From assembly GCF_014645515.1 (NCBI RefSeq), contig NZ_BMLW01000017.1, forward strand, positions 1-64,000: a DNA stretch of 64,000 nucleotides, given 5' to 3'. The translations under genes were made by a program, and so were the position numbers. Of this stretch, positions 34,238 to 42,421 are shown in pieces. The first letter of the stretch is position 1; each line of letters begins with the position of its first letter. A model generated the notes under the pieces. That model was not told the origin of the DNA. It ran no database searches and saw only the letters and a list, made by a program, of their open reading frames with translations. Source of the stretch: Oceanobacillus neutriphilus (GTDB lineage: Bacteria; Bacillota; Bacilli; Bacillales; Amphibacillaceae).

Positions 34238-34397
34238 ATTTATTCACCCTCTTTATACCTGTATTATGTATTATAGTACATTATCATCAAGTTCCGGTTC
34301 CTTTTTTGAAAATATAAGGGAATTGTAAGGTAACGAGAAGGGTAATGTCAGCTGAGAACGATATGCTGAGATTATCAACAGAAAGGAGAACATGCAA

Positions 34398-35153
34398 ATG
34401 AATATTATCGAAACAAAAAATTTAACAAAGCGCTATGGCGATTTTCATGCTGTTTCAGAAGTAAATCTTCATATTAAAAGAGGGAGTGTCTACGGTTTCC
34501 TGGGTCCAAATGGCGCCGGCAAATCAACGGCGATGAAAATGCTGCTCGGCTTAACAAGACCGACAAGCGGAAGTTTTACTATCAATGGGAAAACGTATCC
34601 TGAAAACCGGATTGCTATTTTAAAAAATATTGGTTCATTTATTGAGGGCCCCGCCTTTTATGGCAATCTTACCGGGGAAGAAAACCTGGAAATTGTCCAG
34701 AGAATCTTAGGTTTGCCCAGCTCTGCTGTCTCCGAAGCTTTGGAAATTACAGGGCTCACAAAAGCAAAGAAAAAACTGGCAAAGAAATATTCACTCGGAA
34801 TGAAACAGAGGCTGGGACTGGCCAGCGCCTTAATTGGCAAGCCTTCTATCCTTATTCTTGATGAGCCGACAAACGGACTGGATCCGGTCGGTATTCATGA
34901 GATTCGCAGTCTGATCCGTTCGTTGCCGGAAAAATTTGATTGTACGGTGCTGGTTTCTTCACATTTACTGTCAGAAATTGAATTAATGGCTGACAATATC
35001 GGCATCCTCAATCAGGGAAAATTGCTGTTTGAGGGGCAGCTTGAGGAATTAAAGGATAAAGCTGTGAAACTGGGTTATCCGGTTGACCATTTGGAGGATA
35101 CCTTTTTGGCTATGATTGACGCTGATAATAAAGAGCGAGGGAATTTACAATGA
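34398..35153 (+). CDS. Lantibiotic-protection ABC transporter ATPase (NisF/EpiF-like)
   Basis: A 251-residue ATPase with GPNGAGKST, SLGMKQR and LILDEPTNGLDP. The segment GSFIEGPAFYGNLTGEENL is typical of the lantibiotic immunity F subunit and bacitracin exporters. ATG 34398 is nine bases from AAGGAG; an ATG two codons earlier is too close. First gene of a four-gene operon next to a divergent two-component system. With the next two permeases it should form an F-E-G type exporter protecting the membrane from peptide antibiotics. Confidence 0.9.
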   Translation: MNIIETKNLTKRYGDFHAVSEVNLHIKRGSVYGFLGPNGAGKSTAMKMLLGLTRPTSGSFTINGKTYPENRIAILKNIGSFIEGPAFYGNLTGEENLEIVQRILGLPSSAVSEALEITGLTKAKKKLAKKYSLGMKQRLGLASALIGKPSILILDEPTNGLDPVGIHEIRSLIRSLPEKFDCTVLVSSHLLSEIELMADNIGILNQGKLLFEGQLEELKDKAVKLGYPVDHLEDTFLAMIDADNKERGNLQ

Positions 35154-35878
35154 TGCTTACGATGGAATGGAAAAAGCGGAAACGAACAGGATTTATACTG
35201 ACATTTTTATTCGGAGCTATTTTAGCCGGCTGTGTACCAATCTTAAATATGGCCTTTCGTTCACAGTTGTATACGGGAATGGATGGTTCCCCGCTTCAGA
35301 TACTGTTAGAGGGAAACTGGCAGATGGTTGGACTAATAAATGTTTCCCTTATCGTGGTGGGTGCGGGCATTCTTTATAATACAGAGTATATCCATAATGC
35401 GATACAAAAAATGCAGTCACTGCCCTTAAAAGAAGGAAATATATTTTTTTCCAAATTTTTGATCATAAGTATGGCATGCTTGGGAGTTCTTGTGATAGAG
35501 GCTGCAGCGCTTGTATTTAGTTCTGCCTACTGGTTCTCTGGTGATTCATCAGCGTTTACCATGGAATGGTTGAAAAATATCGGCTACTTTTTTATTTTGA
35601 GCTTACCGGCAGTTGCACTGGCTTTAATGATTGCCTCCTTCTTCCGTAATATGTGGATTGCATTTGGAATCAATGTTATCGGCATTTTTTTGGCAATCAC
35701 GCCGTTGTCGAATCAAAGTATGATCATAGCATCCTTTCCATTTAAATTACCCTTTCAAATACTTGATACTCCTGCTGTTGCTGCAGCGGATACATTTATT
35801 TGGATTGCGTTAACAGAAACCATATTGCTTTTGCTGATTCAAAGAGCAGCTGTAAACATAAGGAGGATTTTTGTATGA
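35150..35878 (+). CDS. Lantibiotic-protection ABC permease, E/MutE-like subunit
   Basis: A 242-residue, six-helix membrane protein. It begins MLTMEWKKRKRTGFILTFLF, the usual form of the E subunit, and has an extracytoplasmic GMDGSPLQILLEGNWQMVGL loop. Overlaps the ATPase stop (ATGATG) and the next gene by four bases. Confidence 0.82.
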   Translation: MMLTMEWKKRKRTGFILTFLFGAILAGCVPILNMAFRSQLYTGMDGSPLQILLEGNWQMVGLINVSLIVVGAGILYNTEYIHNAIQKMQSLPLKEGNIFFSKFLIISMACLGVLVIEAAALVFSSAYWFSGDSSAFTMEWLKNIGYFFILSLPAVALALMIASFFRNMWIAFGINVIGIFLAITPLSNQSMIIASFPFKLPFQILDTPAVAAADTFIWIALTETILLLLIQRAAVNIRRIFV

Positions 35879-36627
35879 ATTTTTTTGATGCGATACGAGT
35901 GGAAAGGAAGAAAATCCATCGTTCTAAAATTGTATTAATTTTGGTTCTGGCGGCTATCGTCCTTTGGGTTCCATCGATGTTTAACATGGAAATGAATCTG
36001 GATATGCAAGCCGGTGATCCCCCTCCTGAAAATAATTTCTTTGTTCAAGGGTTTCTGTTGTTTGCATGGTTTTTATTTCCTGCCGGCATGGTTGTTGCAA
36101 CAGTGATGATTCGACAGCTGGAGCAAGGAAATAATGGCATATCAAAAATGTTATCCCTGCCTGTCCATCCAGCTATGCTCAGCCTGGCTAAATTTATTAT
36201 ACTGGTTTTCCTTGCAGCTTTATTTATCTTAATAACTATCGGAGTCTATTATATTGCTGCTGCAGTTGGAACGGTTATCCATCATTATAATTTTATGCTA
36301 GCTCCATTGTTTGTATTTAAGGTAGCGGCCTTCTTTTTCCTGGCGGCTATACCAATGCTTTCTGTATTCTGGATGCTGTCTGTCTGCATTCAGACACCTA
36401 TTTTTGCTGCAGGACTCGGACTGGCTTCTGTCGTTCCATCTGTATTAATGATTAATACGAAACTTTGGTTTATTTATCCGATGTGCTACCCGTTTTACGT
36501 AATAACCGCCAAATACATTTCGACAGCCCAGGTCAATCTCTTTCCATGGATACCTGTTGCAGTTGGAATTACAATTGTTTGTTTAGCCATTTCCTGTATC
36601 TTTTTTGGAAAAGCGGAAAGGAGGTAG
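35875..36627 (+). CDS. Lantibiotic-protection ABC permease, G/MutG-like subunit
   Basis: A 250-residue permease with about six helices; N-terminus MNFFDAIRVERKKIHRSK matches the usual start of E/G subunits. AAGGAGG lies just before the ATG at 35875, which overlaps the stop of the previous gene (ATGA). Completes the F-E-G exporter. Confidence 0.82.
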   Translation: MNFFDAIRVERKKIHRSKIVLILVLAAIVLWVPSMFNMEMNLDMQAGDPPPENNFFVQGFLLFAWFLFPAGMVVATVMIRQLEQGNNGISKMLSLPVHPAMLSLAKFIILVFLAALFILITIGVYYIAAAVGTVIHHYNFMLAPLFVFKVAAFFFLAAIPMLSVFWMLSVCIQTPIFAAGLGLASVVPSVLMINTKLWFIYPMCYPFYVITAKYISTAQVNLFPWIPVAVGITIVCLAISCIFFGKAERR

Positions 36628-36635
36628 GATTATAA

Positions 36636-36908
36636 ATGAAAAATGCTTTTATAAGCATTTGTACAATCATGCTGTTTATCCCCTGGACAATTCTAATTCT
36701 CAGGACAAATGATTGGGCACTTGAATCACCAACAGCTGAAATTATGATTTTATCCTATGCTGCATTTATGGTTTTCAGCGGTATTTTCACGATATTCACC
36801 TATCTTAAAATAGATAAGGGAGCCTTGGTGAAAATTTGTCTGGTAATCAATTGTTTATATGCTTTTATCGGAGCAGCAGCAATCTTTCTTATTGTTGCTC
36901 CTTCTTAG
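36636..36908 (+). CDS. Small membrane protein of the lantibiotic-protection operon
   Basis: A 90-residue protein with three hydrophobic segments (about 4-22, 32-54, 66-87) and hardly any polar loop. Eight bases after the G subunit, with AAAGGAGGTAGG upstream. I do not recognise the family. Position suggests an accessory of the exporter or a small immunity-type protein. Confidence 0.65.
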   Translation: MKNAFISICTIMLFIPWTILILRTNDWALESPTAEIMILSYAAFMVFSGIFTIFTYLKIDKGALVKICLVINCLYAFIGAAAIFLIVAPS

Positions 36909-36986
36909 CAGGAAACATATATTTTCTGCAATAGCGATTTTTATCTGAAGCATTTCTTACAAAAACAGATTATAAATAGCAGTTCT

Positions 36987-37035
36987 AAAGAATAAAAATA
37001 GCAATGGAATGATAGTGTTGCTATTTTTATTCTTT
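36987..37035. terminator. Strong bidirectional terminator
   Basis: Perfect 18-bp stem from AAAGAATAAAAATAGCAA (36987-37004) to TTGCTATTTTTATTCTTT, loop of 13, T-rich on both strands. It separates the exporter operon from the convergent serine hydrolase. Confidence 0.9.
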
Positions 37036-37095
37036 TAAAGCTTGAAAATTTCAAATATAGTTATCTGGCTAGCTTCTCTCATAATATAATGCTTT

Positions 37096-38133
37096 CTAAG
37101 AAAAAAGAGATTTATATATTTCTCCTATGATACCTTCCATTTGATGGACACCTAATTCTCCATTTGTCATGATCACTGCACCTTTTCCCTGATACGGATA
37201 TGCTGCCATCATACATTGAAAGCCTACACCCCAGCCAAGTGATGCAATTTCCAGCTTTTCTCCTGAACCTTCCAGAAACACTCCTAACCCAGCCCAGCTT
37301 TTGCCTCTTTGCGGAGTAATCATTTCTTTTGCTGCATTTTCCGACAGACCGATCTCACTTTTTCCTTTTGCAGCATTTATTAATTCCAGTACTAATTTAG
37401 CTAAATCAAAAGAAGATGTCCATAATCCAGAAGCTGCCGGATAAGGATATATAGGGTATTTTTCATCTGTGAGTACCCCATTTCTGTTATGTCCGCAAGA
37501 AAAATTATCGCTATCCAGGTTCAAACTGGCCATATCTAAATGGCTGTTTCCCATTCCAAGCGGTTCAAATACTTTCTCATTCATAACCTGATGAAAGGCT
37601 TTTGCGGTAACATCTTCTATCAATTGCTGAATAATACAGAAGCCTGCATCCGAATAGTGGAATTCACTTTCAGGTTCACACTTTAATTTAATAGGAACTC
37701 TACAATAAGGTGTTTCTCCTTCTAATAATGCAACTATAGAAGGAATGCCTGCTTGCGGATCCAGTTCAGAAAAGCTGTCTTCAGGATCTATAATTCCAGA
37801 TTGATGACTTAATAAATTTCTTAATGTAACTTTCTGGTTTCCAGTAAAATCACTCTTTGGTACTTTCCAGGAGATAAGTCTTTTATTTACGTCTTCATCT
37901 AAATGGAGAATTCCTTCATCTGACAGTTTCATAGCAAGGATGCCTGTTAAGAGCTTGCTGATGGAACAAGCATTAAAAATAGAATCATTATTTACTTCTC
38001 TATTACTTTCAGCTTCCAGCAAGCCTTTATTTACCGTTCTGCCGATTTGACCGTTCTCAAGCAATGTAATACTCAACCCATTAACATGATAAAACTTCAT
38101 CCGTTCTTCCAAGTCAATGTTTTTTAAATCCAA
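37096..38133 (-). CDS. Cytoplasmic serine hydrolase (beta-lactamase class C family)
   Basis: A 345-residue protein with no signal peptide. S-I-S-K (NACSISKLLTG) gives the nucleophile and lysine; YSDAGF is the Y-x-N motif with D for N; the third motif is not clear. Such proteins act as esterases or peptidases in the cytoplasm. The TTG at 38133 has a strong GGAGGT six bases away and the N-terminal sequence before the first ATG (38100) is protein-like, so TTG is chosen. Monocistronic. Confidence 0.8.
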   Translation of the reverse strand: MDLKNIDLEERMKFYHVNGLSITLLENGQIGRTVNKGLLEAESNREVNNDSIFNACSISKLLTGILAMKLSDEGILHLDEDVNKRLISWKVPKSDFTGNQKVTLRNLLSHQSGIIDPEDSFSELDPQAGIPSIVALLEGETPYCRVPIKLKCEPESEFHYSDAGFCIIQQLIEDVTAKAFHQVMNEKVFEPLGMGNSHLDMASLNLDSDNFSCGHNRNGVLTDEKYPIYPYPAASGLWTSSFDLAKLVLELINAAKGKSEIGLSENAAKEMITPQRGKSWAGLGVFLEGSGEKLEIASLGWGVGFQCMMAAYPYQGKGAVIMTNGELGVHQMEGIIGEIYKSLFS

Positions 38134-38245
38134 ATGATTACCTCCTTCTTTTTCTTTTATTTTACTTTTTAAAATTCTATTTAAAATATAATTGCCTATC
38201 GTCAGAGATATTTATTCCAATATTCAAAAAAATATTTATGTTAAC

Positions 38246-38490
38246 TCAACTTACGTACCTTAAAAAATAACTTGCTTATTATAGAGAAAAGTGGTGATCG
38301 TTCCTTCCATCTGTCTCTTGACAAAGCATAAACTCTATCTAGAAAGAAGGTAAAGTGTAAAGCGACCGCTGCGGCGGACCGTTTTGCTTTCCTAGGGGCA
38401 CGCTCTTCAGCTAACTTTTACCAAGAAGATCACTTGGCAAAAGTGGATCTTCAGATGGTGCTATTCCCTCAGGAGTCAAAACGGTCCGCC
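38246..38490 (-). repeat. Composite fold-back repeat, copy A2 with tail, inverted
   Basis: Arms GGCGGACCGTTTTG (38373-38386) and CAAAACGGTCCGCC (38477-38490) are identical to those of A1. On the minus strand the inner hairpin reads ACTTTTGCCAAG / CTTGGTAAAAGT, where one pair is G-U rather than G-C, so pairing survives in RNA of this orientation only. The tail runs down to 38246 and ends with AAGGTACGTAAGTTGA. Relative to A1 the core lacks a 155-bp block between CCCCTAGG and AAAGC. Confidence 0.75.
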
Positions 38491-38496
38491 TCCGCT

Positions 38497-38708
38497 AGAA
38501 GGGGATTCTATACTGTTTAATACAACTGAGCAAAAGAAATTAGACCAGCAAAGAACATCTTTTTCGTGGTGCATATAAAAATATTCCGTCACGATTACTT
38601 TCTGTGTATAAAAGCTATTCCCGATATTTACTATCCATGCTGTGTCATCATTTAGATTGCCAAATCAACCATTTGAAATGCTAAAATGATTTTTTCATCC
38701 AATTCCAT
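38497..38708 (-). pseudogene. Frameshifted gene remnant next to repeat A2
   Basis: From ATG at 38708 the frame reads MELDEKIILAFQMVDLAI then stops; in another frame it goes on GNLNDDTAWIVNIGNSFYTQ and KVIVTEYFYMHHEKDVLCW to the edge of the repeat at 38490. Both parts look coding and join with one small indel. The downstream end is cut by the repeat. I do not recognise the protein. Either the repeat entered this gene or it lies at the scar of a deletion. Confidence 0.4.
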
Positions 38709-38748
38709 CAGACTATGAGTTTTTTCATTCACTGAAGAAGCCTAACTC

Positions 38749-38994
38749 AGCGCAGACCAACCACGAAGACTCCTAAGTGGTTCGCAGGCTAAACCCGTGA
38801 CTCCCGGGGCCTAAGATTACTCACCCCATCGGAAACATTTGTACGTCGGAAAGCGTAGTGGTTGGTTGAAGGCGCTATACACAATCTCCATTCCAGTAGC
38901 AGGATGATTTAACAACATGCAAGCAGGATAATGTAGAACATGTCCATCCTGGAATAGTAAGGTATAGATGCTTATTCTCAGGTGCGAAAGTTGA
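38749..38994 (+). repeat. Composite fold-back repeat, copy B with T2 tail
   Basis: Arms AGCGC..ACCAACCAC (38749-38764) and GTGGTTGGT..GCGCT (38858-38876) are complementary to each other but unlike those of A1/A2. The core beside them, GATTACTCACCCCATCGGAA and GTACGTCGGAAAGC, matches A1 closely, as does ACTCCTAAG next to the left arm. The tail starts ATACACAAT and ends AGGTGCGAAAGTTGA (38980-38994). Confidence 0.75.
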
Positions 38995-39064
38995 AATGTT
39001 AACTAAAAAGGATATACGTCTTATATAATAAGCATATATCCCCTTAGTTAAATCTTCAGCAGCT

Positions 39065-39835
39065 CTAATTGGAAAGTATAAGATTAGAAACAACTATCTT
39101 TGACCATGACTCCAGCTCATCAAAATGCTGTTTCAATTCCTCTTTTGTCATCCAAATCCCCGTAAGCTCTTCTTCCTCTGATTGAATATCTTTGTTATTT
39201 AATTCTATTTCATAAATAATCCCCAGATGATCACTATCAACACCATCATTGGATTTAATTATACCTTTCATTTCCAGTTTTTTAACCTTTTCTGCTTTTA
39301 TTCCGGCTTCTTCTTCCATCTCACGCCAAAGTCCATTTTCAATAGAGCTCTGAATATCTCCGGGTACTGCATCCATTTCTCCTACGTGTCCTCCCAGAAG
39401 CCCTTTTCTTCCGGCAAGTCTGCTTTCTCCGACACCTGCACCGCGTAAAATAAAGAAGTATTCCTCTTCATATCTTACAGCAACGTATGGAATCGGATGC
39501 CTTTGATTTGGGTGGTATTCCAGCAAACTGCGTTCCTCTATCTCATAATCAATAGAGGGTAATTTACTTGCTTTACTAAATCCCATTGGAATACTGTCTA
39601 AGTCAGCTTCTTTAAAATATAATATTTTTTCCGCTGTACTTGGTTTTTTCTTTTGTAAAACTTCCGATTTAATCTTATTTAAATACTCCCATTCCTCTGA
39701 TTCTACAGGATACTCGGCCCGTGCAGCTAATATTTCTTCCAGACTTTTTTCTTTGAGAGAGTCTTCATCGTTTTTTAGAAATTTGACTGCCTCCTTCTTT
39801 TTAATAGAAGCATCAATCATTTTTTTATTTGTCAT
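39065..39835 (-). CDS. Nudix hydrolase
   Basis: A 256-residue protein with a charged, helical N-terminal part (1-80) and a Nudix domain (about 90-235). The Nudix box reads GGHVGEMDAVP...GLWREMEEEAGI: the catalytic REMEEE helix is intact, while the loop after the first glycines is longer than the standard G-x5-E spacing. It should hydrolyse a nucleoside diphosphate derivative; substrate unknown. AAAGGTGATG precedes the ATG. It lies 70 bases upstream of liaR's 3' end on the same strand but on the far side, so it is a separate unit. Confidence 0.82.
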   Translation of the reverse strand: MTNKKMIDASIKKKEAVKFLKNDEDSLKEKSLEEILAARAEYPVESEEWEYLNKIKSEVLQKKKPSTAEKILYFKEADLDSIPMGFSKASKLPSIDYEIEERSLLEYHPNQRHPIPYVAVRYEEEYFFILRGAGVGESRLAGRKGLLGGHVGEMDAVPGDIQSSIENGLWREMEEEAGIKAEKVKKLEMKGIIKSNDGVDSDHLGIIYEIELNNKDIQSEEEELTGIWMTKEELKQHFDELESWSKIVVSNLILSN

Positions 39836-39905
39836 AACATCACCTTTTTTCCTAAAACTATACTTCTCTTTTCATTTATTTATATACTAATCATATGCAA
39901 AAATA

Positions 39906-40538
39906 CTACTCTACCAGCTTATTCTGAAAAGCATAAATTACTGCCTGTGTACGATCGTGCACTTCTAATTTTCCTAGAATATTGCTGACATGCACCTTCA
40001 CTGTTTTTAATGCGATAAACAACTCATCGGCAATTTCCTGATTCGATTTCCCTTTTGCGATTAATAGTAAAATTTCTTTTTCCCGTTCTGTTAATTGTTC
40101 ATGTAAGGCAGTTTCCTGCTTTGTCCGCATACGGTTCATGATTTTTCCAGTAACTTCCGGCTCCAGTATAGATTGCCCTTCATATGTAGCACGAATCGCT
40201 TTGGCAATTTCGCCGGCTTTCGATGTTTTCAGCATATAGCTGGTTGCTCCCGCTTCTAATGCCGGATATACCTTTTCATCATCTAAAAAGCTGGTAACAA
40301 TAATAATCTTTGCTTCAGGCCAGGATTCAATAATTTTCTTTGTTGCTTCAATTCCATCCATTTCTTTCATCACAAGATCCATTAAAATAATATCCGGGCG
40401 AAGCTCTAATGCCAGGTCAATAGCACGGGAACCGTCATCTGCTTCTGCAACTACGTCAATATCCGGCTGTGAAGACAGATAAGCGGATACGCCGATTCGG
40501 ACCATTTCATGATCATCGACAAATAAAACTTTAATCAT
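39906..40538 (-). CDS. liaR: Response regulator LiaR
   Basis: A 210-residue NarL/LuxR-type regulator: D8/D9 pocket, phosphoacceptor D54 ([12 protein letters not shown]), lysine in MLKTSKAG, and a C-terminal LuxR helix-turn-helix ([20 protein letters not shown], then [11 protein letters not shown]). Its place as last gene of a liaF-liaS-liaR run, overlapping liaS by eight bases, fixes the identity. LiaR activates the liaI operon when envelope-active antibiotics (bacitracin, daptomycin type) act. Confidence 0.95.
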   Translation of the reverse strand: MIKVLFVDDHEMVRIGVSAYLSSQPDIDVVAEADDGSRAIDLALELRPDIILMDLVMKEMDGIEATKKIIESWPEAKIIIVTSFLDDEKVYPALEAGATSYMLKTSKAGEIAKAIRATYEGQSILEPEVTGKIMNRMRTKQETALHEQLTEREKEILLLIAKGKSNQEIADELFIALKTVKVHVSNILGKLEVHDRTQAVIYAFQNKLVE

Positions 40539-41583
40539 CGGGGTTATGCTCCTTTCTTAAAATAGGGACTTTTACTTCCAAACGCGTGCCTTCATTCGGC
40601 AGACTAATAATTTTCAAAGTACCGCCAACCTCGTAAGCACGTTCACGCATATTCTGCATTCCATAAGAGCTTGTTTTAACAGCTTCTGTCTCGAACCCGA
40701 CTCCATCGTCAACCACGCGCATGATAATATTTTCATCTCGTTCCAGTAATAATATCTGCAGGTTTTCAGCCTTCGCATGACGCAGCGTGTTGGATATAGA
40801 TTCCTGAAAGATACGGAATAGCTGATCTTCTACCCCTTTATCAATTTGAAATGCTTCTATTTTTGCATCGATTTCTAAAGGTACTTTTTGTGTCAATTCT
40901 CTTAAAAGTCCCTCTACACCCTCCTGCAATGTCTTCCCTTTTAAGTCAACCGGCCGTAAGTGCAGAAGAAGCGCACGCATTTCCAATTGTGATTGGTGAA
41001 TCATTTTTTCCACCATATTTAACTGCTTATTTAATGTTGCATCTTCAGCTGATCCCGCCTCATTAATTGCTGACATCAGCATGGAAGCTGCAAAAAGCTG
41101 CTGACTCACAGAGTCATGCAGTTCCCGGGCTAAACGATTTCTTTCTTGTACAACTACTTCCTGCAAACTCTGTTCTCTTTCGTTTGCTCTTTCTGTAGCA
41201 ATCTTTTGCGCATGCTCCGTTTGTGCACGCAGCTTCTCCTGAACCTGATTCATTCGCGCAGAGATCGGTTCCAGCTCTTTTGGTATTTCTTCTGTATCAG
41301 GATGTCTTTCTCCTTTAATAATGCCTGTAAGCATTTTTTCAATTTTTTTCAAATTCCCCTTCCAATACCAGCCAATAATTGCACCAACTATGGAACCGAA
41401 GATAATCACAAAAGCAAGAACTGTCAGAAGAAAGGAAACACCTCCAATTTGTCCTTCCCAAAGTGCACTCCAGCCCGCTGACTCATTTACGGAGAAAGTA
41501 ACGAAGGTTGTTAAAACTGCGGCAATAGCCAGAACAAAGCTGCAGGCGATAGACAAGAGAACAAAACGAATAATTGTATTCAT
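40531..41583 (-). CDS. liaS: Sensor histidine kinase LiaS
   Basis: A 350-residue HisKA_3 kinase. Two helices near residues 8-30 and 48-72 with a short loop, HAMP-like region, H-box [19 protein letters not shown], and an ATPase domain with DDGVGF and the [10 protein letters not shown] motif of NarX-type kinases. The short loop means sensing within or at the membrane, with LiaF as inhibitor. Overlaps liaF by four bases and liaR by eight. Confidence 0.95.
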   Translation of the reverse strand: MNTIIRFVLLSIACSFVLAIAAVLTTFVTFSVNESAGWSALWEGQIGGVSFLLTVLAFVIIFGSIVGAIIGWYWKGNLKKIEKMLTGIIKGERHPDTEEIPKELEPISARMNQVQEKLRAQTEHAQKIATERANEREQSLQEVVVQERNRLARELHDSVSQQLFAASMLMSAINEAGSAEDATLNKQLNMVEKMIHQSQLEMRALLLHLRPVDLKGKTLQEGVEGLLRELTQKVPLEIDAKIEAFQIDKGVEDQLFRIFQESISNTLRHAKAENLQILLLERDENIIMRVVDDGVGFETEAVKTSSYGMQNMRERAYEVGGTLKIISLPNEGTRLEVKVPILRKEHNPDD

Positions 41584-42314
41584 ACGCGTTTCACCTCAAT
41601 GTCTCCGGAAAATAAAGATGTGACAATCTTTACTCTTTGATGCGCCGTATTATAATTTTTTGTTTCATAATGAAGCGATTTGTTCATTAGCCGGCCGTGA
41701 TATTCTCCAAAAATGGATGCTCTGCCGAATATAGAACTATGATGAATACTGACCTCTACTTCATAAGGAACGTAAATCTCAATATTGCCCACAAGATGCC
41801 GGATAGAGATAATCGCCGTATCATAAGGCAGCACTGTATTACTTAAATCAATAACACGATCACCATAAATGCCGTGCATATTGACGTCCTTCCATTGAAA
41901 AGCCGTTTCCTCTGTCCGGAAATCATCAAAAAAGCGTTCATCAAATAAATTATCAATTTGAACAAGAGGCTCTTCATCTTTCAAACTTGCTTTATTTGGC
42001 AGCTCCGGTTTTTCCTTGCTGGGTTCTTTCGTTGATTTGATATAATTTAAAATAAAGAAAACAATGGCAACGACAATTAAAAATCGAACCGCCAATAAAT
42101 TAAAAACGTTTAGAACGAAGGATATTGCAGCAATAGCGAATACAATCTTCCAGCCCAGTGAATGCAGTCTTTTCCAGCTGAAGTAAACAAAGAAACCGGA
42201 AATTAATGCTGAAATCAGCGAACCGCCATGGAAAAAGACGATTTCAAAAACAAGAAGAATGGCGACGGTAATCCATATCCAGTTTAAATTTCTCGTGCTG
42301 AGCTGTTTATACAT
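41580..42314 (-). CDS. liaF: LiaF, inhibitor of LiaRS signalling
   Basis: A 244-residue protein with three or four closely spaced hydrophobic helices in the first 90 residues and a C-terminal cytosolic domain (about 125-244) with repeats like DTAIISIRHLVGNIEIYVPY, the LiaF C-terminal (DUF2154-type) pattern. LiaF keeps LiaS quiet without stress. It is separated from liaH by a terminator, as in B. subtilis. Confidence 0.92.
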   Translation of the reverse strand: MYKQLSTRNLNWIWITVAILLVFEIVFFHGGSLISALISGFFVYFSWKRLHSLGWKIVFAIAAISFVLNVFNLLAVRFLIVVAIVFFILNYIKSTKEPSKEKPELPNKASLKDEEPLVQIDNLFDERFFDDFRTEETAFQWKDVNMHGIYGDRVIDLSNTVLPYDTAIISIRHLVGNIEIYVPYEVEVSIHHSSIFGRASIFGEYHGRLMNKSLHYETKNYNTAHQRVKIVTSLFSGDIEVKRV

Positions 42315-42353
42315 CCTTCCATTCTCCTTTCATTTTTATGTAAAATATACAAA

Positions 42354-42380
42354 GGCGCAAGAACAGCCTGCGCCAGTATA
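42354..42380 (-). terminator. Terminator between liaH and liaF
   Basis: GGCGCA (42354-42359) / TGCGCC (42369-42374); on the minus strand the hairpin is followed by TTTGTATATTTT. It would make liaIH the main stress transcript, with read-through into liaFSR. Confidence 0.75.
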
Positions 42381-42421
42381 AGTATATCATGATTTTCTAA
42401 TTCACCCTACAAATTCTGAGT

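Larger units (their letters stand above)
38134..39064. other. 931-bp region with repeats and a decayed gene
   Basis: No intact gene. From left: tail and fold-back repeat copy A2 (38246-38490, inverted), a frameshifted gene remnant on the minus strand (about 38497-38708), and fold-back copy B with its tail (38749-38994). All listed separately. Confidence 0.65.
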
